A stretch of DNA of 64,000 bases, from the NCBI RefSeq assembly GCF_008039615.1, contig NZ_VDUZ01000001.1, positions 62,001-126,000 on the forward strand, given 5' to 3'. Positions within the stretch are counted from its first letter, which is position 1. Every line of letters starts with the position of its first letter. Of the stretch, positions 43,874 through 53,658 are shown in pieces. A model generated the notes under the pieces. It was not told where the DNA came from. It did no database searches and worked only from the letters and a program-made list of their open reading frames with translations. Made by a program: the position numbers and the translations under genes. The DNA comes from Vineibacter terrae. Its GTDB lineage: Bacteria > Pseudomonadota > Alphaproteobacteria > Reyranellales > Reyranellaceae.

Positions 43874-45664
43874 TCATCCCTCGCCGCGGGCCCGCCGCCG
43901 GAACGTGCGCCGCGCGATGCGGCGCGCCGTCGCCGGCGCGCCGGGCACGTCGAGCACCTTGCGGATCTCGTCGCGTTTCTCGTGGATCGAGGCGATGACC
44001 AGCCCCATGGGCAGGCCGATCTCGACCAGCAGCGCCTCCGACAGCTGCAGGCTGGCCTCGATCGTCTCGGGCACGGCGTCGGTGGCGCCCAGGGCATACA
44101 GCCGGGTGGCGTGGTCGGCATCGCGGGCGCGGGCCACGATCGTGAGGCCGGCGCGCTCGGCATGGGCGGCCGCGACCACGCGCTCGACCGCGGCCGGGTC
44201 GTCCATCGTCGCCACCAGCGCACGCGCCTTGTCGATGCCGCTGCGGCGCAGGAACTCCGGCCGGCTGGCATCGCCGAAATAGATCTTGCGGCCGGCCGCA
44301 CGCTCGCTGGCCACCACCCTGGGATCGCCATCGACGGCCAGGTACGGCACGTCGTGGCGCGACAGCATCTCGCCCACCAGCTTGCCGACCCGGCCGTAGC
44401 CCACGATCAGCACCCGCTCCTGGTCGTCGACCGGTACCGGCTCGAACGCCGGCAGCTCGGCCTTCACCGCCCGCCTGGCCGCGCGCTCGCCCACGATCGC
44501 CACGACCGGGATCATCACCATGGTGAGCGAGACGGCGACCATCACCAGGCCGCCTGTATTGGCCGGCACGACCCGCAGGGCCATGGCGGTGGTCAGCAGC
44601 ACGAAGGCGAACTCGCCGCACGGCCCCAGCAGCACCGCGACCTCGCGCCCGACCGAGGGCGCCAGGCCCACGACATGCGCCAGCCCCATCACGATCAGCG
44701 CCTTGCCCACGATCAGGGCCAGCGCGAGGCCGAGCACGACAGGCGCCGCGTCGACCAGAAGCGGCACGTCCAGCCCGGCGCCGATCGAGACGAAGAACAG
44801 CCCCAGCAGCAGGCCCTTGAACGGCTCGATGGTGACCTCGATCTCGCGCCGGAACTCGGTCTCGGCCAGCAGCATGCCGGCGATGAAGGCGCCCAGCGCC
44901 ATGGTCAGCCCGGTGGCGGCCGTCACCAGGCCGGTGCCGATCACCACCAGCAGGCAGGTCGCCATGAACAGCTCCGTGCTGCGGGTGGCGGCCACGGAGT
45001 GGAACAGCGGCCGCAGCACCAGCCGGCCCAGCACCACCAGCACCAGCAGGCCGACCGCCGCCGGCACGAAGGCGAGCAGCAGGCCGGTGCCGATGCCGCT
45101 GCCTTCGTGCGCGCCCAGCATGGCGACCATGAACAGCATCGGCGCCACGGCGAGATCCTGCAGCAGCAGCACGGCAAAGCTGGCGCGGCCGGCCGGCGAG
45201 TTGAGCCGCTTGCGGTCGGCCAGCACCGGCAGCACGATCGCGGTCGACGACAGGGCGAGCGCCGTGCCCAGGACGGCGGAAGCCGCCGGCGTCTGGCCCA
45301 GGACGTAGGCCGCCGCGCCGATCACGGTGGCCGAGGCCGCGACCTGCAGCGAGCCGAGGCCGAACACCAGGCGGCGCAGCGTGGTGAGGCGCTCCCACGA
45401 CAGCTCCAGCCCGATCATGAACAGCAGGAACACGACACCGAACTCGGCCAGATGCGCGATCCGGTCGATGTCGTCGATGGTGACGTAGGCCAGCCATGGG
45501 ATATCCGCCGCCAGCCGGCCCAGGCCGCTCGGCCCCAGCGCGATGCCGGCGGCGAGGAAGCCCAGCACCGGGCTGATGCGCAGGCGGTGGAACAGCGGCA
45601 CGACCAGGCCCGCCGTCCCGAGGAACAGCAGCGTGTCCTTGTAGGGTTCCAGGTCGAGGGCCAT
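43874..45664 (-). CDS. Kef/Ybal-type CPA2 antiporter with TrkA-N domain
   Basis: A 596-residue cation/proton antiporter. About 12 helices make up the first 380 residues, with the CPA2 motifs [17 protein letters not shown] and [17 protein letters not shown] Rossmann TrkA-N (RCK) domain follows ([43 protein letters not shown]). The family exports K+ or Na+ and may be ligand-gated. The ATG at 45664 was chosen as the hydrophobic start; an in-frame ATG at 45721 lies at the repeat edge. Confidence 0.93.
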   Translation of the reverse strand: MALDLEPYKDTLLFLGTAGLVVPLFHRLRISPVLGFLAAGIALGPSGLGRLAADIPWLAYVTIDDIDRIAHLAEFGVVFLLFMIGLELSWERLTTLRRLVFGLGSLQVAASATVIGAAAYVLGQTPAASAVLGTALALSSTAIVLPVLADRKRLNSPAGRASFAVLLLQDLAVAPMLFMVAMLGAHEGSGIGTGLLLAFVPAAVGLLVLVVLGRLVLRPLFHSVAATRSTELFMATCLLVVIGTGLVTAATGLTMALGAFIAGMLLAETEFRREIEVTIEPFKGLLLGLFFVSIGAGLDVPLLVDAAPVVLGLALALIVGKALIVMGLAHVVGLAPSVGREVAVLLGPCGEFAFVLLTTAMALRVVPANTGGLVMVAVSLTMVMIPVVAIVGERAARRAVKAELPAFEPVPVDDQERVLIVGYGRVGKLVGEMLSRHDVPYLAVDGDPRVVASERAAGRKIYFGDASRPEFLRRSGIDKARALVATMDDPAAVERVVAAAHAERAGLTIVARARDADHATRLYALGATDAVPETIEASLQLSEALLVEIGLPMGLVIASIHEKRDEIRKVLDVPGAPATARRIARRTFRRRARGEG

Positions 45665-45716
45665 GGGGCATAGTAGGTTTACATCTCCGCGTCTGTCATC
45701 ATAGGCATCTGCAACC

Positions 45717-45801
45717 GTCATCCCGAGCGCAGCGAGGGATCTCCCGCGAATGGCGTACCGTGCGCCATTCGCGGGAGATCCCTCGCTGCGCTCGGGATGA
45801 C
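45717..45801. repeat. Perfect 85-bp palindrome (39-bp arms, 7-base loop)
   Basis: Arms 45717-45755 and 45763-45801 are exact reverse complements, starting GTCATCCCGAGCGCAGCGAG and ending in its complement; the loop is TACCGTG. Diverged copies lie at 53429-53514, 58503-58604 and 60121-60206. The lack of any mismatch suggests recent insertion or active gene conversion. Confidence 0.95.
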
Positions 45802-45817
45802 AGTCTGGACGTCGAGG

Positions 45818-47440
45818 CTACGGCGCTGCGCAGGTGAAGCTCGCGGCCTCGTCGACGCTGCCGCTGCCGTCGTGCCTGGCCACCTGCGGATAGGGGCAGA
45901 GCGGCCGCGTGCGCACGACCTTGCCGGCCTCGAGGCGGCTGCCGACGATGCGGTCGGGCGCGATGCCGTTCTCGACCCAGTTGATCAGCGGCGTCAGCGC
46001 GTCGATGCGGTCGACGCCCACCCCGCCGCGGCAATGGAACATGCCCGGCACCATGAACAGGCGGAAGAAGTCGCGCGTGGAAGGCCCCAGCCGCTCGCTC
46101 ACGCGCATGTAGTAGTCGATGCCCATCAGCGGATTGAGGGCGGTGTCGGCCCAGCCGAAATACATCAGCGCCTTGCCGCCGCGGTTGCGGAACGCCGACA
46201 GGTCGGTGCTGGTGGCGTTGAGCAGCTCGCGGATCTCGTCCAGCTTCGCCGGGTCCTGGTCGATGTCGAAGCGGTGCCAGTCGTAGGTCGGATCGGGCTT
46301 GTCGAAGGCCATGTAGCGCAGGAACGACTCGCCGTAGGTGATCTGCCGGTTGGCGCCCTCGGCGGCCAGCAGCCATCCCGCCCAGCCGCTTTGCGGCGTC
46401 GTGCTGCCGAACGGCGGCGTGCCGATCTTCTCGGCGCCGACCGGCTGGCCGGGGAAGTACGGCTTGCCGCCGCTGACCACGCCGCCATAGATCGCCTTCA
46501 GCGTCGCGATCTGGCCGGGCGTGAAGCAGTCGGCGCCTTCGCTGCCGTTGCATTTGGGCAGGTCGGCGTCGGGATCGAAGCCGCACTGGCGCGGATCGTC
46601 GATCACGCCGTCGTCGAGCCCGTCCCTGGCGTCGCACTTCTTGTAGATGGCGGCGGCCAGCGCCGGCATCTGTTCCAGCCGGATCGGGTTGCGCTCCAGC
46701 GCCTTGGCGTTCCATACGCCCGACACCATCGAGTCGATGAAGTTCAGCACCGGCGCGCCGACGATGACGCCATCGAAGTCGCCGGGATAGCGCTGCATCG
46801 ACATCAGCCCCTGGCGGCCGCCGGTCGAGCAGCCGTCCCAGTAGCTGAAGGCCGGGGCGCGGTCGTAGAAGAAGCCGGCGAGGCGCCTGGCGGCGCCGGC
46901 GGTGAGGTGTACGGCGCGGAAGGCGTAGTCGATCTTCTTGGCGGGGTTGGACGCGAAGCTGGCCAGCGGCTCGCCGGCGGCGTCATGGCCGGTGTTGGTC
47001 TGCACCGCCACGAAGCCGTGGCGCAGCGCCGCGTTGCGCTGCGCAACGCGTGGCGGCGCATCGAGCGCCTCGCCGGCGAAGCCGCCGTTGCCGCGCATGT
47101 AGAGCCGCCGGTTCCAGGCCATCGGCAGCGCCACCTCGAAGCGTACCTCGGGCGGGATCTGCCCCAGCACGCGGCAGAACGCCGGCACGCCGTCGGCCGC
47201 CGCCACCTCCTGCACCGACAGGGCCGCGAACGCGGCCGAGGCGATGCGCTCGATGTCGGCGCAGCTGCGCACCGGCTGGGCCGGCGCCAGGCGGTAGTCG
47301 ATCGCCGAGCGCTCGGCATCGAGGAAGCTGTAGCCGTTCTGCGCCCACGCCGCGCCACTGCCGGCGCCGATGCTGATGGCGGCGGCGATCACCGACGCCG
47401 CGGCGCCCGCGAGGCTCAGGCGTGCCGTCAATCGGGTCAT
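45818..47440 (-). CDS. Tannase/feruloyl esterase family protein, exported
   Basis: A 540-residue secreted esterase. A signal peptide (GAAASVIAAAISIGAGSGAAWA) leads to an alpha/beta hydrolase with nucleophile Ser in WDGCSTGGRQGLM. The tannase-specific lid carries cysteines (KKCDARDGLDDGVIDDP, QCGFDPD). The acid and His are expected in FGWADTALNP and VPGMFHCRGG. The family splits galloyl, feruloyl or terephthalate-type esters. The ATG at 47440 was chosen because the upstream in-frame residues are not signal-like. Confidence 0.9.
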   Translation of the reverse strand: MTRLTARLSLAGAAASVIAAAISIGAGSGAAWAQNGYSFLDAERSAIDYRLAPAQPVRSCADIERIASAAFAALSVQEVAAADGVPAFCRVLGQIPPEVRFEVALPMAWNRRLYMRGNGGFAGEALDAPPRVAQRNAALRHGFVAVQTNTGHDAAGEPLASFASNPAKKIDYAFRAVHLTAGAARRLAGFFYDRAPAFSYWDGCSTGGRQGLMSMQRYPGDFDGVIVGAPVLNFIDSMVSGVWNAKALERNPIRLEQMPALAAAIYKKCDARDGLDDGVIDDPRQCGFDPDADLPKCNGSEGADCFTPGQIATLKAIYGGVVSGGKPYFPGQPVGAEKIGTPPFGSTTPQSGWAGWLLAAEGANRQITYGESFLRYMAFDKPDPTYDWHRFDIDQDPAKLDEIRELLNATSTDLSAFRNRGGKALMYFGWADTALNPLMGIDYYMRVSERLGPSTRDFFRLFMVPGMFHCRGGVGVDRIDALTPLINWVENGIAPDRIVGSRLEAGKVVRTRPLCPYPQVARHDGSGSVDEAASFTCAAP

Positions 47441-47779
47441 GGCGCATCTCCCCTGCCCTTGCTCCGTCGAGGGACGATGTTCGACCATGATCGGGGTTGG
47501 GGCCAGCATGGATTCGTTCAACCTCGCTGAAGGGAGTGGCCGGGTCGATTCATCAACGAAGACAAGGGCTTGTCGTTTTTCACCTCGCCAAGGGCGTGAC
47601 GCAAACGTCGGAAAGTACGAAAACCCGGAGGGTCGCTGCCTCAGCCGATTTCACCCGGAACCAAGGCTGACACTCCGAGCATCCTTCGACAGACCCAAGA
47701 TGAGGACCGCGCGTCATGTGGACAACGGAACGAAAAACGGCGCGCCGGAAATATTTGCTTATTCCCTTAGGGGCAAAAT

Positions 47780-47797
47780 TGTAGTAACGTTTATACA
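47780..47797. promoter_or_regulatory. Candidate antitoxin operator
   Basis: TGTAGTAACGTTTATACA is palindromic at 14 of 18 positions (TGTA, central AACGTT, TACA). It lies 22 bases before the antitoxin start in an AT-rich promoter-like stretch. Phd/YefM-type antitoxins bind TGTACA-based palindromes, so it is a plausible self-repression site. Confidence 0.5.
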
Positions 47798-47818
47798 CGA
47801 GCTGCTGGAGCTGTCGCC

Positions 47819-48073
47819 GTGGCCATCACGACCCTGTCGAGCCGGGAATTCAATCAAGATACCAGCCGCGCCAAGAAAGCGACGGCCAAGGGCCCGGTTT
47901 TCATCACTGACCGGGGCCGGCCTGCCCATGTGCTGCTCAGCATCGAAGAATACCGGCGCATCACGGGCAAGCGCCAGAGCATCGCGAACCTGCTTGCCAT
48001 GCCCGGCCCGGCGGATGGCGAGCTTGAGCTGCCGCCGCGCACCGAGCGGGCGAAGCTGGTTTCCTTGCCGTGA
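47819..48073 (+). CDS. Phd/YefM-family antitoxin
   Basis: An 84-residue antitoxin with the Phd/YefM DNA-binding start (ITTLSSREFNQDTSRAKKAT, GPVFITDRGRPAHVLLSIEEYRRI) and a C-terminal toxin-binding tail (LLAMPGPADGELELP). The start is GTG at 47819. It should neutralise the following PIN toxin and repress the pair. The stop overlaps the toxin start. Confidence 0.9.
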   Translation: MAITTLSSREFNQDTSRAKKATAKGPVFITDRGRPAHVLLSIEEYRRITGKRQSIANLLAMPGPADGELELPPRTERAKLVSLP

Positions 48074-48498
48074 TGTTTCTGCTCGATACGAACGTCGTCT
48101 CCGAGCTTCGCAAGGTTCGCCGCGGCCGGGCAAACCCCAATGTCGCCACGTGGTCCGATACCCTCGACCCGGTCGATCTGTTCATCTCCGCCATCACCGT
48201 TCATGAGCTTGAAATCGGCGTGCGGCTCGCCGAACGCCGAGACCCGCAACAGGGTGCGATGTTCAGAGCGTGGCTGGAGGACCAGGTTCTGGCCACCTTC
48301 GAGGATCGGGTCCTGCCGATCGACGTCGCTGTCGCCAGGCGCGCCGCCAGCCTGCATGTTCCTGACCCGCTGCCGATCAATGACGCCTTCATTGCCGCGA
48401 CGGCGCTGGTTCACGGCATGATGATCGCCACCCGGAACCTGGCCGACTTCGCGACAACCGGCGTTCTGCTGCTCAATCCGTGGGACCCTGTCGGCTAA
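48073..48498 (+). CDS. VapC-type PIN-domain toxin
   Basis: A 141-residue PIN ribonuclease. Acidic active-site residues are in MFLLDTNVVSELRK (Asp5), the ITVHELEIGVRLAE helix (Glu), and INDAFIAATALVHG (Asp), with the late TRNLADFATTGV motif. The toxin probably cleaves tRNA or rRNA when free. The ATG at 48073 overlaps the antitoxin stop (TGATG); GTG at 48070 is the alternative. Confidence 0.92.
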   Translation: MFLLDTNVVSELRKVRRGRANPNVATWSDTLDPVDLFISAITVHELEIGVRLAERRDPQQGAMFRAWLEDQVLATFEDRVLPIDVAVARRAASLHVPDPLPINDAFIAATALVHGMMIATRNLADFATTGVLLLNPWDPVG

Positions 48499-48629
48499 GG
48501 CTGAATCACCTTGTGGCAAGAGCCAGCTCGCGCTCCGGTTCCGGGCACGCCTTTAATTTAATGCGCCGCCTTCCACAGCACCGGTGCCGTCTACGCTGTC
48601 GCGCCAAGCCGCCATCCCCCGCGTCCACC

Positions 48630-49316
48630 CTACCATCGCGCGCCCGGCCGCCACGCCGGATTGGCCCGCTGCGCCTGCCGCTGCAGGTCGCCGATGTGCT
48701 GCTGCATGATCTCGACGAAGGTCTGCATCGCGAACTGAAGCCGATAGTGCGCAACCTGCAGCACGAGGTCGCGGTCGGCCTGGCTCAACGGTCCGACCGA
48801 GGCCTGCAGCAGGCGCGCGCGGCGGATGAGCTCGGGGGTGGCTTCCCAATCCGCGGCGCCGGCCGGCCTCGCCGTTGCAGCCAGGACGTCGACGATCAGC
48901 GACGCGGTCGCCAGCACGGAGAAGCACGACAGCAGCGTGCCGGCCGACCGGCCCGCCAGGCGTACCCACTGGCCGTTCCTCAGAACCATCGTCTCGACCT
49001 CGGCGGTCGCAACCTCCGAGGAGACTTTCAGGGCCTGCATCGCCTCGGGTGACAGCTCGGCCGTCTCTTCGATGATTTCGGCGGCGAGCTGCACCTCCCG
49101 CGCGGTCTTGGCCATGCGACGCTCCTGCAGGAGCGACTGGGTGGTCTTGGCGATCGCCTGGACCTGTCGCGGCTGCGCACGGAGAAGGTCCTTCAGAACG
49201 ACCCCGATGGCCTTCGCGGCCTTCAGGTTGCCGTCGATCTCGGATTTGGCCTGCGCTGCCCGCAGCAGCCAGAGCTGGGCTTGAGGCGGCATGTTGGCGA
49301 AAGCAAAAGGATCCAC
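48630..49316 (-). CDS. Hypothetical protein with long helices and a hydrophobic segment
   Basis: About 228 residues, unrecognised. The first 130 residues are helical and charged (RAAQAKSEIDGNLKAAKAIG, REVQLAAEIIEETAELSPEA). A hydrophobic stretch (GTLLSCFSVLATASLIVDVL) and a further helical part follow. A GTG at 49316 with GAGG upstream is taken as start; the ATG at 49292 is the alternative. No family or operon link is evident. Confidence 0.5.
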   Translation of the reverse strand: MDPFAFANMPPQAQLWLLRAAQAKSEIDGNLKAAKAIGVVLKDLLRAQPRQVQAIAKTTQSLLQERRMAKTAREVQLAAEIIEETAELSPEAMQALKVSSEVATAEVETMVLRNGQWVRLAGRSAGTLLSCFSVLATASLIVDVLAATARPAGAADWEATPELIRRARLLQASVGPLSQADRDLVLQVAHYRLQFAMQTFVEIMQQHIGDLQRQAQRANPAWRPGARW

Positions 49317-49786
49317 CGTGGCCTCTACTTTTCTCCCCCGGACGGCTCGCGGCGCGCTTGCGGTTCCGGGCGGTGCAGGGCACGGCTTGCGGCTCGACAG
49401 AGAGACATCGCATTTGGCCAACTCGCCGCGCAAACCATGCCGCAGCGAAATTTGCACAGCGATGCGGGCTCAGCCACAGAAGAAACTTCGCCCGCCATAG
49501 CCAAATGGAATGAAGGTCGGTCATGCGACGATCCGAGTCGTGCGCATCTCAGAAGTTGGCAGCATGCGAATTGCGGCGGCGCAGATGTGACCGGGATCGC
49601 GCGGACGCGGCTGCGCCGGAAGAGGATCGTGTCATGGCCGCGGGCGCATGCGCCGGGGCTGCACGACGCGATCCAGTCGCAGCTCTTCGGCGCCACGTGC
49701 CGTGCACGCGGAGCCCGGCTCCGAGCACATGATGCGCGCCGCGAAGGCCGGAACGGTTGCCCTCGGCGCCCGGGGCCTGTCTGGGC
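49317..49786. other. Intergenic region without a supported gene
   Basis: About 470 bases between two minus-strand genes. Short open frames exist on both strands, but none has a family-like sequence or convincing ribosome site. The GC content begins to fall toward 49790. Confidence 0.5.
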
Positions 49787-50722
49787 CTAAAGGCCCCAAT
49801 GAAATTCTGAATTTTTCCAGATAAACGCACCAGCATTCCAAAGCTTCACGAGCAAAACGAAGACCGTTCCAATACCACCTGCCAGGTAGCAGGGAGCTGC
49901 GATCATGCGGGCCCAGCGTTTGCGCCACGAATCCACCAAGTACGGCAACGCTGAATTACCTATTTGATCGGTCCATTGCGCGCGGGAAAACTCTTGAATA
50001 CGCGGAGGGCAAAGCAATCTGAACATCGAGGAAGCTACAGCCAGCAGCAGCGTGGATACCAGCAACCAGAGAGACAATGATGGAATGGGAATCGTATGTA
50101 GAGCGCCAAGCAGCTCATTGAGCCGCAAGGGCAGAAGAAAGCAGGAGCCGACCACCCTCAGGCGCCAAACATGATCGTTATATAAGGCAAGGACATAGAA
50201 GATCAGCGGAATTGAGACCAAAACCGTCAGCGACGTTCCAAACAACGGCAGCCGGCCGAAGGCCCGGAGCTTCTCCCATGAAGCGATACGGTCGAAATGA
50301 TCGAGCGGCACATCGAGCAGATCTATGTTCAGATCATTCCGAGTCTCGGGCGTAACGTATATACGTTCAAGGTACCTACAGCTTGGTAAGCCTCTCGTGT
50401 TGACCAAATTGACCCCGTCAAATTCGGTGTACAAAAATCCAAGTCCGTCCAATTCACAATTGGCGAAGTAGGAATCCCTGAGGCGCACCGAATAGAATGC
50501 CCCATCTTCGATTACGCACTTTCCGAAGCCTAATTTCTGAATATCTTTGGAATGTTTTTTTGCTTGACCGAAATCGCAGTTGATTAGACGACAAGCATTG
50601 AATCTAAGGTCTAGATCTCCTGTGAACGTGCATTTGTTGAAAACACATTCATCAAAGTACGTGCCGTTTCCAGTGGCGTCGAAACGTTCCTCGTCAAAGG
50701 ATTTTCCCTTGATGGCGACCAT
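49787..50722 (-). CDS. Pentapeptide-repeat protein with membrane helices (low-GC gene)
   Basis: A 311-residue protein. The N-terminal ~110 residues resemble a short pentapeptide-repeat helix with F/L every fifth position (DECVFNKCTFTGDLDL, DSYFANCELDGLGFLYTEF). Four hydrophobic segments follow (LFGTSLTVLVSIPLIFYVLA, LSLWLLVSTLLLAVASSMFR, MIAAPCYLAGGIGTVFVLLV). The gene is markedly lower in GC than all neighbours, with many A/T-ending codons, which points to recent transfer. The function is unknown. Pentapeptide modules plus membrane helices occur in several toxin and defence contexts, but no partner gene is present. Confidence 0.75.
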   Translation of the reverse strand: MVAIKGKSFDEERFDATGNGTYFDECVFNKCTFTGDLDLRFNACRLINCDFGQAKKHSKDIQKLGFGKCVIEDGAFYSVRLRDSYFANCELDGLGFLYTEFDGVNLVNTRGLPSCRYLERIYVTPETRNDLNIDLLDVPLDHFDRIASWEKLRAFGRLPLFGTSLTVLVSIPLIFYVLALYNDHVWRLRVVGSCFLLPLRLNELLGALHTIPIPSLSLWLLVSTLLLAVASSMFRLLCPPRIQEFSRAQWTDQIGNSALPYLVDSWRKRWARMIAAPCYLAGGIGTVFVLLVKLWNAGAFIWKNSEFHWGL

Positions 50723-50990
50723 TGCCTGACCGCGCCTGGGTATTTTTCATCATCTCTACGGGGATACCTGCGCAGTGCGATGCGCGCCGGATACATCCGG
50801 TCCTTCCTCCCCTGCCTGTTTTGATCATACCACCATGGGCCGTGGCGGTAAAATCTCATGCCACCTCGATGCCTTCAGGGTGTAGGCTCCCGCGCAGGGT
50901 GGCCTGCATGTTCGGTCAGCCTGCGCAAAACGCGCGACCGCGCGCATGGTCCAGGCACCCTGAACGGATTTGGCCTGGGAGGGATGAGCC

Positions 50991-53354
50991 ATGGGCAGCT
51001 TCGGCATCGGGGCGGCGGTCCGGCGCAAGGAGGACGTGCGCTTCCTCACGGGCAAGGGCACCTATACCGACGATATCAATCGGCCCGGCCAGCTGCAGGC
51101 TTGCCTGCTGCGCAGCCCGCATGCCCATGCCGAGATCGTCAGCATCGAGACGGCCAGGGCACAGGCGGCGCCGGGTGTCGCGGCAGTCTTCACGGGCGCC
51201 GATCTGCAGGTCGGCAGCCTGCCCTGCGGCTGGCTCGTCACCTCCAAGGACGGCTCGCCCATGGTCGAGCCACCGCGCCCGCTTCTCGCCCAGGCGAAGG
51301 TGCGCCATGTCGGCGACCCGGTGGCGGTGGTGGTCGCAGAGACGCGCGAGCAGGCGGAAGCGGCGGCCGAGCTGATCGACGTCGTCTACAAGGAGATGCC
51401 GGCGGTGGTGGCAGCCGACGCGGCCATCAGGCCGGGCGGGCCGCTGCTGTTCGACGCCGCGCCCAACAATCTCTGCTTCGACTGGCACCTGGGCGACAAG
51501 CCGGCGGTCGATGCCGCCTTCGCCCGCGCCCACCACGTGACGCATCTGGACCTCGTCAACAACCGGCTGGTCTCCAACCCGATGGAGCCGCGCGCCGCCA
51601 TCGGCGAGCATGACCCCGCCACCGGCGACTACACGCTCCACACCACCAGCCAGGCACCGCACGTGCACCGGCTACTCATCGCCTCCTTCGTCCTGCAGCT
51701 TCCTGAGCACAAGCTGCGCGTGGTGGCGCCCGATGTCGGCGGCGGCTTCGGCACCAAGGGCTCGATCTACAACGAGCAGGCGCTGGTGCTGTGGCTCGCC
51801 GCCAGGCTTGGCCGTCCCGTGAAATGGACGGCCAGCCGCAGCGAGATCTTCCTCACCGACAACCAGGCGCGCGACCACCTCACCAAGGCCGAGCTCGCCC
51901 TGGACAAGGACGGCAAGTTCCTGGCCATGCGCGTGGCGACACTGGCCAATCTCGGGGCCTATCTCGGCAGCTTCGCGCCGGCGATTCCGACCTGGTGCTA
52001 CGGCACCCTGCTCGCCGGCAACTACGCCACGCCGGCGATCTATGTCGAGGTCAAGGGCGTCTTCACTAACACGGCGCCGGTCGACGCCTATCGCGGCGCC
52101 GGGCGTCCGGAGGCCTGCTATGTCGTGGAGCGCCTCGTCGATCGCGCGGCGCGCGAGATGAAGATCGACCCGGCGGAGCTGCGCCGGCGGAACTTCATCG
52201 CCAACGCGGCCTTTCCCTATGCCACGCCGGTCATGCTCACCTATGACAGCGGCGACTACTTCAAGACCCTCGACATGGCCCTCAAGGCCGCCGACTACGC
52301 CGGCTTCGAGCAGCGCCGGCAGGCATCGGCGGCGCATGGCAGGCTGCGGGGCATCGGCATCGCCACCTATATCGAGGCCTGCGCCATGGCGCCCTCGGTG
52401 ATCGCCGGCCAGCTCGGCGCGCGCGCCGGCTTCTACGAGAGCGCCCAGGTGCGCGTGCACCCGACCGGCGGCATCACCGTCTTCACCGGCGCGCACAGCC
52501 ATGGCCAGGGTCACGAGACGACCTTCGCCCAGCTCGTGTCGGACCGGCTCGGCCTTGCCTTCAACCAGGTCGACATCGTCCACGGCGACACCGGCCGCAT
52601 CCCGTTCGGCATGGGCACCTACGCCTCGCGCTCGCTGGCCGTGGGCGGCACCGCGCTGGTCAAGGCCATGGACAAGATCGTCAACAAGGGCAAGAAGATC
52701 GCCGCCCATCTGCTGGAGGCGGCCGAGGCGGATATCGAGTTCGCGGACGGCAAGTTCTCGGTGGCCGGCACCGACCGCGCGGTGCCTTTCGCGCAGGTCG
52801 CCTTCTCCGCCTATGTCCCGCACAATTTTCCCATCGAGACGCTGGAGCCCGGCCTCGAGGAGACCGCCTTCTACGATCCGACGAACTTCACCTATCCCGC
52901 CGGCTGCTACATCGCCGAGATCGAGATCGATCGCGAGACCGGGACCGTGGCGCTGATCAATTTCACCGGCGCCGACGATTTCGGGCGCATCGTCAATCCG
53001 ATGATCGTCGAGGGCCAGGTGCACGGCGCGCTGGTCCAGGGGATCGGCCAGGCGCTCTACGAGAACACGGTCTACGATGCCGCGAGCGGCCAGCTCATGA
53101 CCGGCTCGTTCATGGACTACTGCATGCCGCGCGCCGACAACTTCATACCGTTCACGCTGGAGACCAACACGACGCTGTGCGCGCACAATCCGCTCGGCGC
53201 CAAGGGCTGCGGCGAGGCCGGCACGATCGGCGCGCCACCGGCGATCATGAACGCGGTGCTGGACGCGCTCGCCCCGCTCGGGATCACGGACCTCGACATG
53301 CCCGCGACGCCCGAGCGCGTGTTCCGGGCCATTGCGCAGCACCAGCCGGCCTGA
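50991..53354 (+). CDS. Xanthine dehydrogenase-family molybdopterin-binding subunit (CoxL-like, form II)
   Basis: A 787-residue large subunit of the molybdenum hydroxylase family. Motifs are [19 protein letters not shown] at the start, [14 protein letters not shown], the active-site loop [22 protein letters not shown], and the catalytic Glu in [13 protein letters not shown]. The loop AYRGAGR marks form II rather than true CO dehydrogenase (AYRCSFR). The flavin (CoxM) and iron-sulfur (CoxS) subunits usually encoded next to it are missing here. It may pair with distant subunits; the substrate is probably an aldehyde or N-heterocycle. Confidence 0.9.
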   Translation: MGSFGIGAAVRRKEDVRFLTGKGTYTDDINRPGQLQACLLRSPHAHAEIVSIETARAQAAPGVAAVFTGADLQVGSLPCGWLVTSKDGSPMVEPPRPLLAQAKVRHVGDPVAVVVAETREQAEAAAELIDVVYKEMPAVVAADAAIRPGGPLLFDAAPNNLCFDWHLGDKPAVDAAFARAHHVTHLDLVNNRLVSNPMEPRAAIGEHDPATGDYTLHTTSQAPHVHRLLIASFVLQLPEHKLRVVAPDVGGGFGTKGSIYNEQALVLWLAARLGRPVKWTASRSEIFLTDNQARDHLTKAELALDKDGKFLAMRVATLANLGAYLGSFAPAIPTWCYGTLLAGNYATPAIYVEVKGVFTNTAPVDAYRGAGRPEACYVVERLVDRAAREMKIDPAELRRRNFIANAAFPYATPVMLTYDSGDYFKTLDMALKAADYAGFEQRRQASAAHGRLRGIGIATYIEACAMAPSVIAGQLGARAGFYESAQVRVHPTGGITVFTGAHSHGQGHETTFAQLVSDRLGLAFNQVDIVHGDTGRIPFGMGTYASRSLAVGGTALVKAMDKIVNKGKKIAAHLLEAAEADIEFADGKFSVAGTDRAVPFAQVAFSAYVPHNFPIETLEPGLEETAFYDPTNFTYPAGCYIAEIEIDRETGTVALINFTGADDFGRIVNPMIVEGQVHGALVQGIGQALYENTVYDAASGQLMTGSFMDYCMPRADNFIPFTLETNTTLCAHNPLGAKGCGEAGTIGAPPAIMNAVLDALAPLGITDLDMPATPERVFRAIAQHQPA

Positions 53355-53428
53355 GGCCGAGGTGTCGATCGGCGGGGGCGCCTCTGATCGGAGAGTGGCT
53401 GAAACCGCCCGACGACCAGGACAAGGCA

Positions 53429-53514
53429 GCATCCCGAGCGTAGCGAGGGATCTCCCGCGAATTGCGCACCGTGCGCCTTGCCGCAGGAGATCCCTCGCTG
53501 GCGCTCTGGATGAC
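53429..53514. repeat. Diverged copy of the GTCATCCCGAGCG palindrome
   Basis: The element starts GCATCCCGAGCGTAGCGAGG and ends GCGCTCTGGATGAC, with mismatched arms and a central CGCACCGTGCG. It is a degenerate relative of the perfect palindrome at 45717-45801. It lies downstream of the CoxL-like gene. Confidence 0.85.
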
Positions 53515-53658
53515 AGCGAGGTCATATGCGAATGCCCTGCCCGGAGGGGGAAGGATAAGACAGGCCCGCGCGGCAGCGGTGCGGCGCGGCGCGCGTGGGA
53601 ATTGGTGCTGGGCCAAGACGCTGCATAATGCGGCCGGGGGAGCCATCTGGCGCGCGCA

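Noticed and set aside
49325-49696. Minus-strand 123-codon open frame in the gap before the low-GC gene
   Set aside because: No ribosome site, no family-like sequence and Ser/Arg/Cys-rich composition.
50991-53354. Calling the CoxL-like protein carbon monoxide dehydrogenase
   Set aside because: The active-site loop is AYRGAGR rather than the AYRCSFR of true CO dehydrogenases, and the partner subunits are absent.
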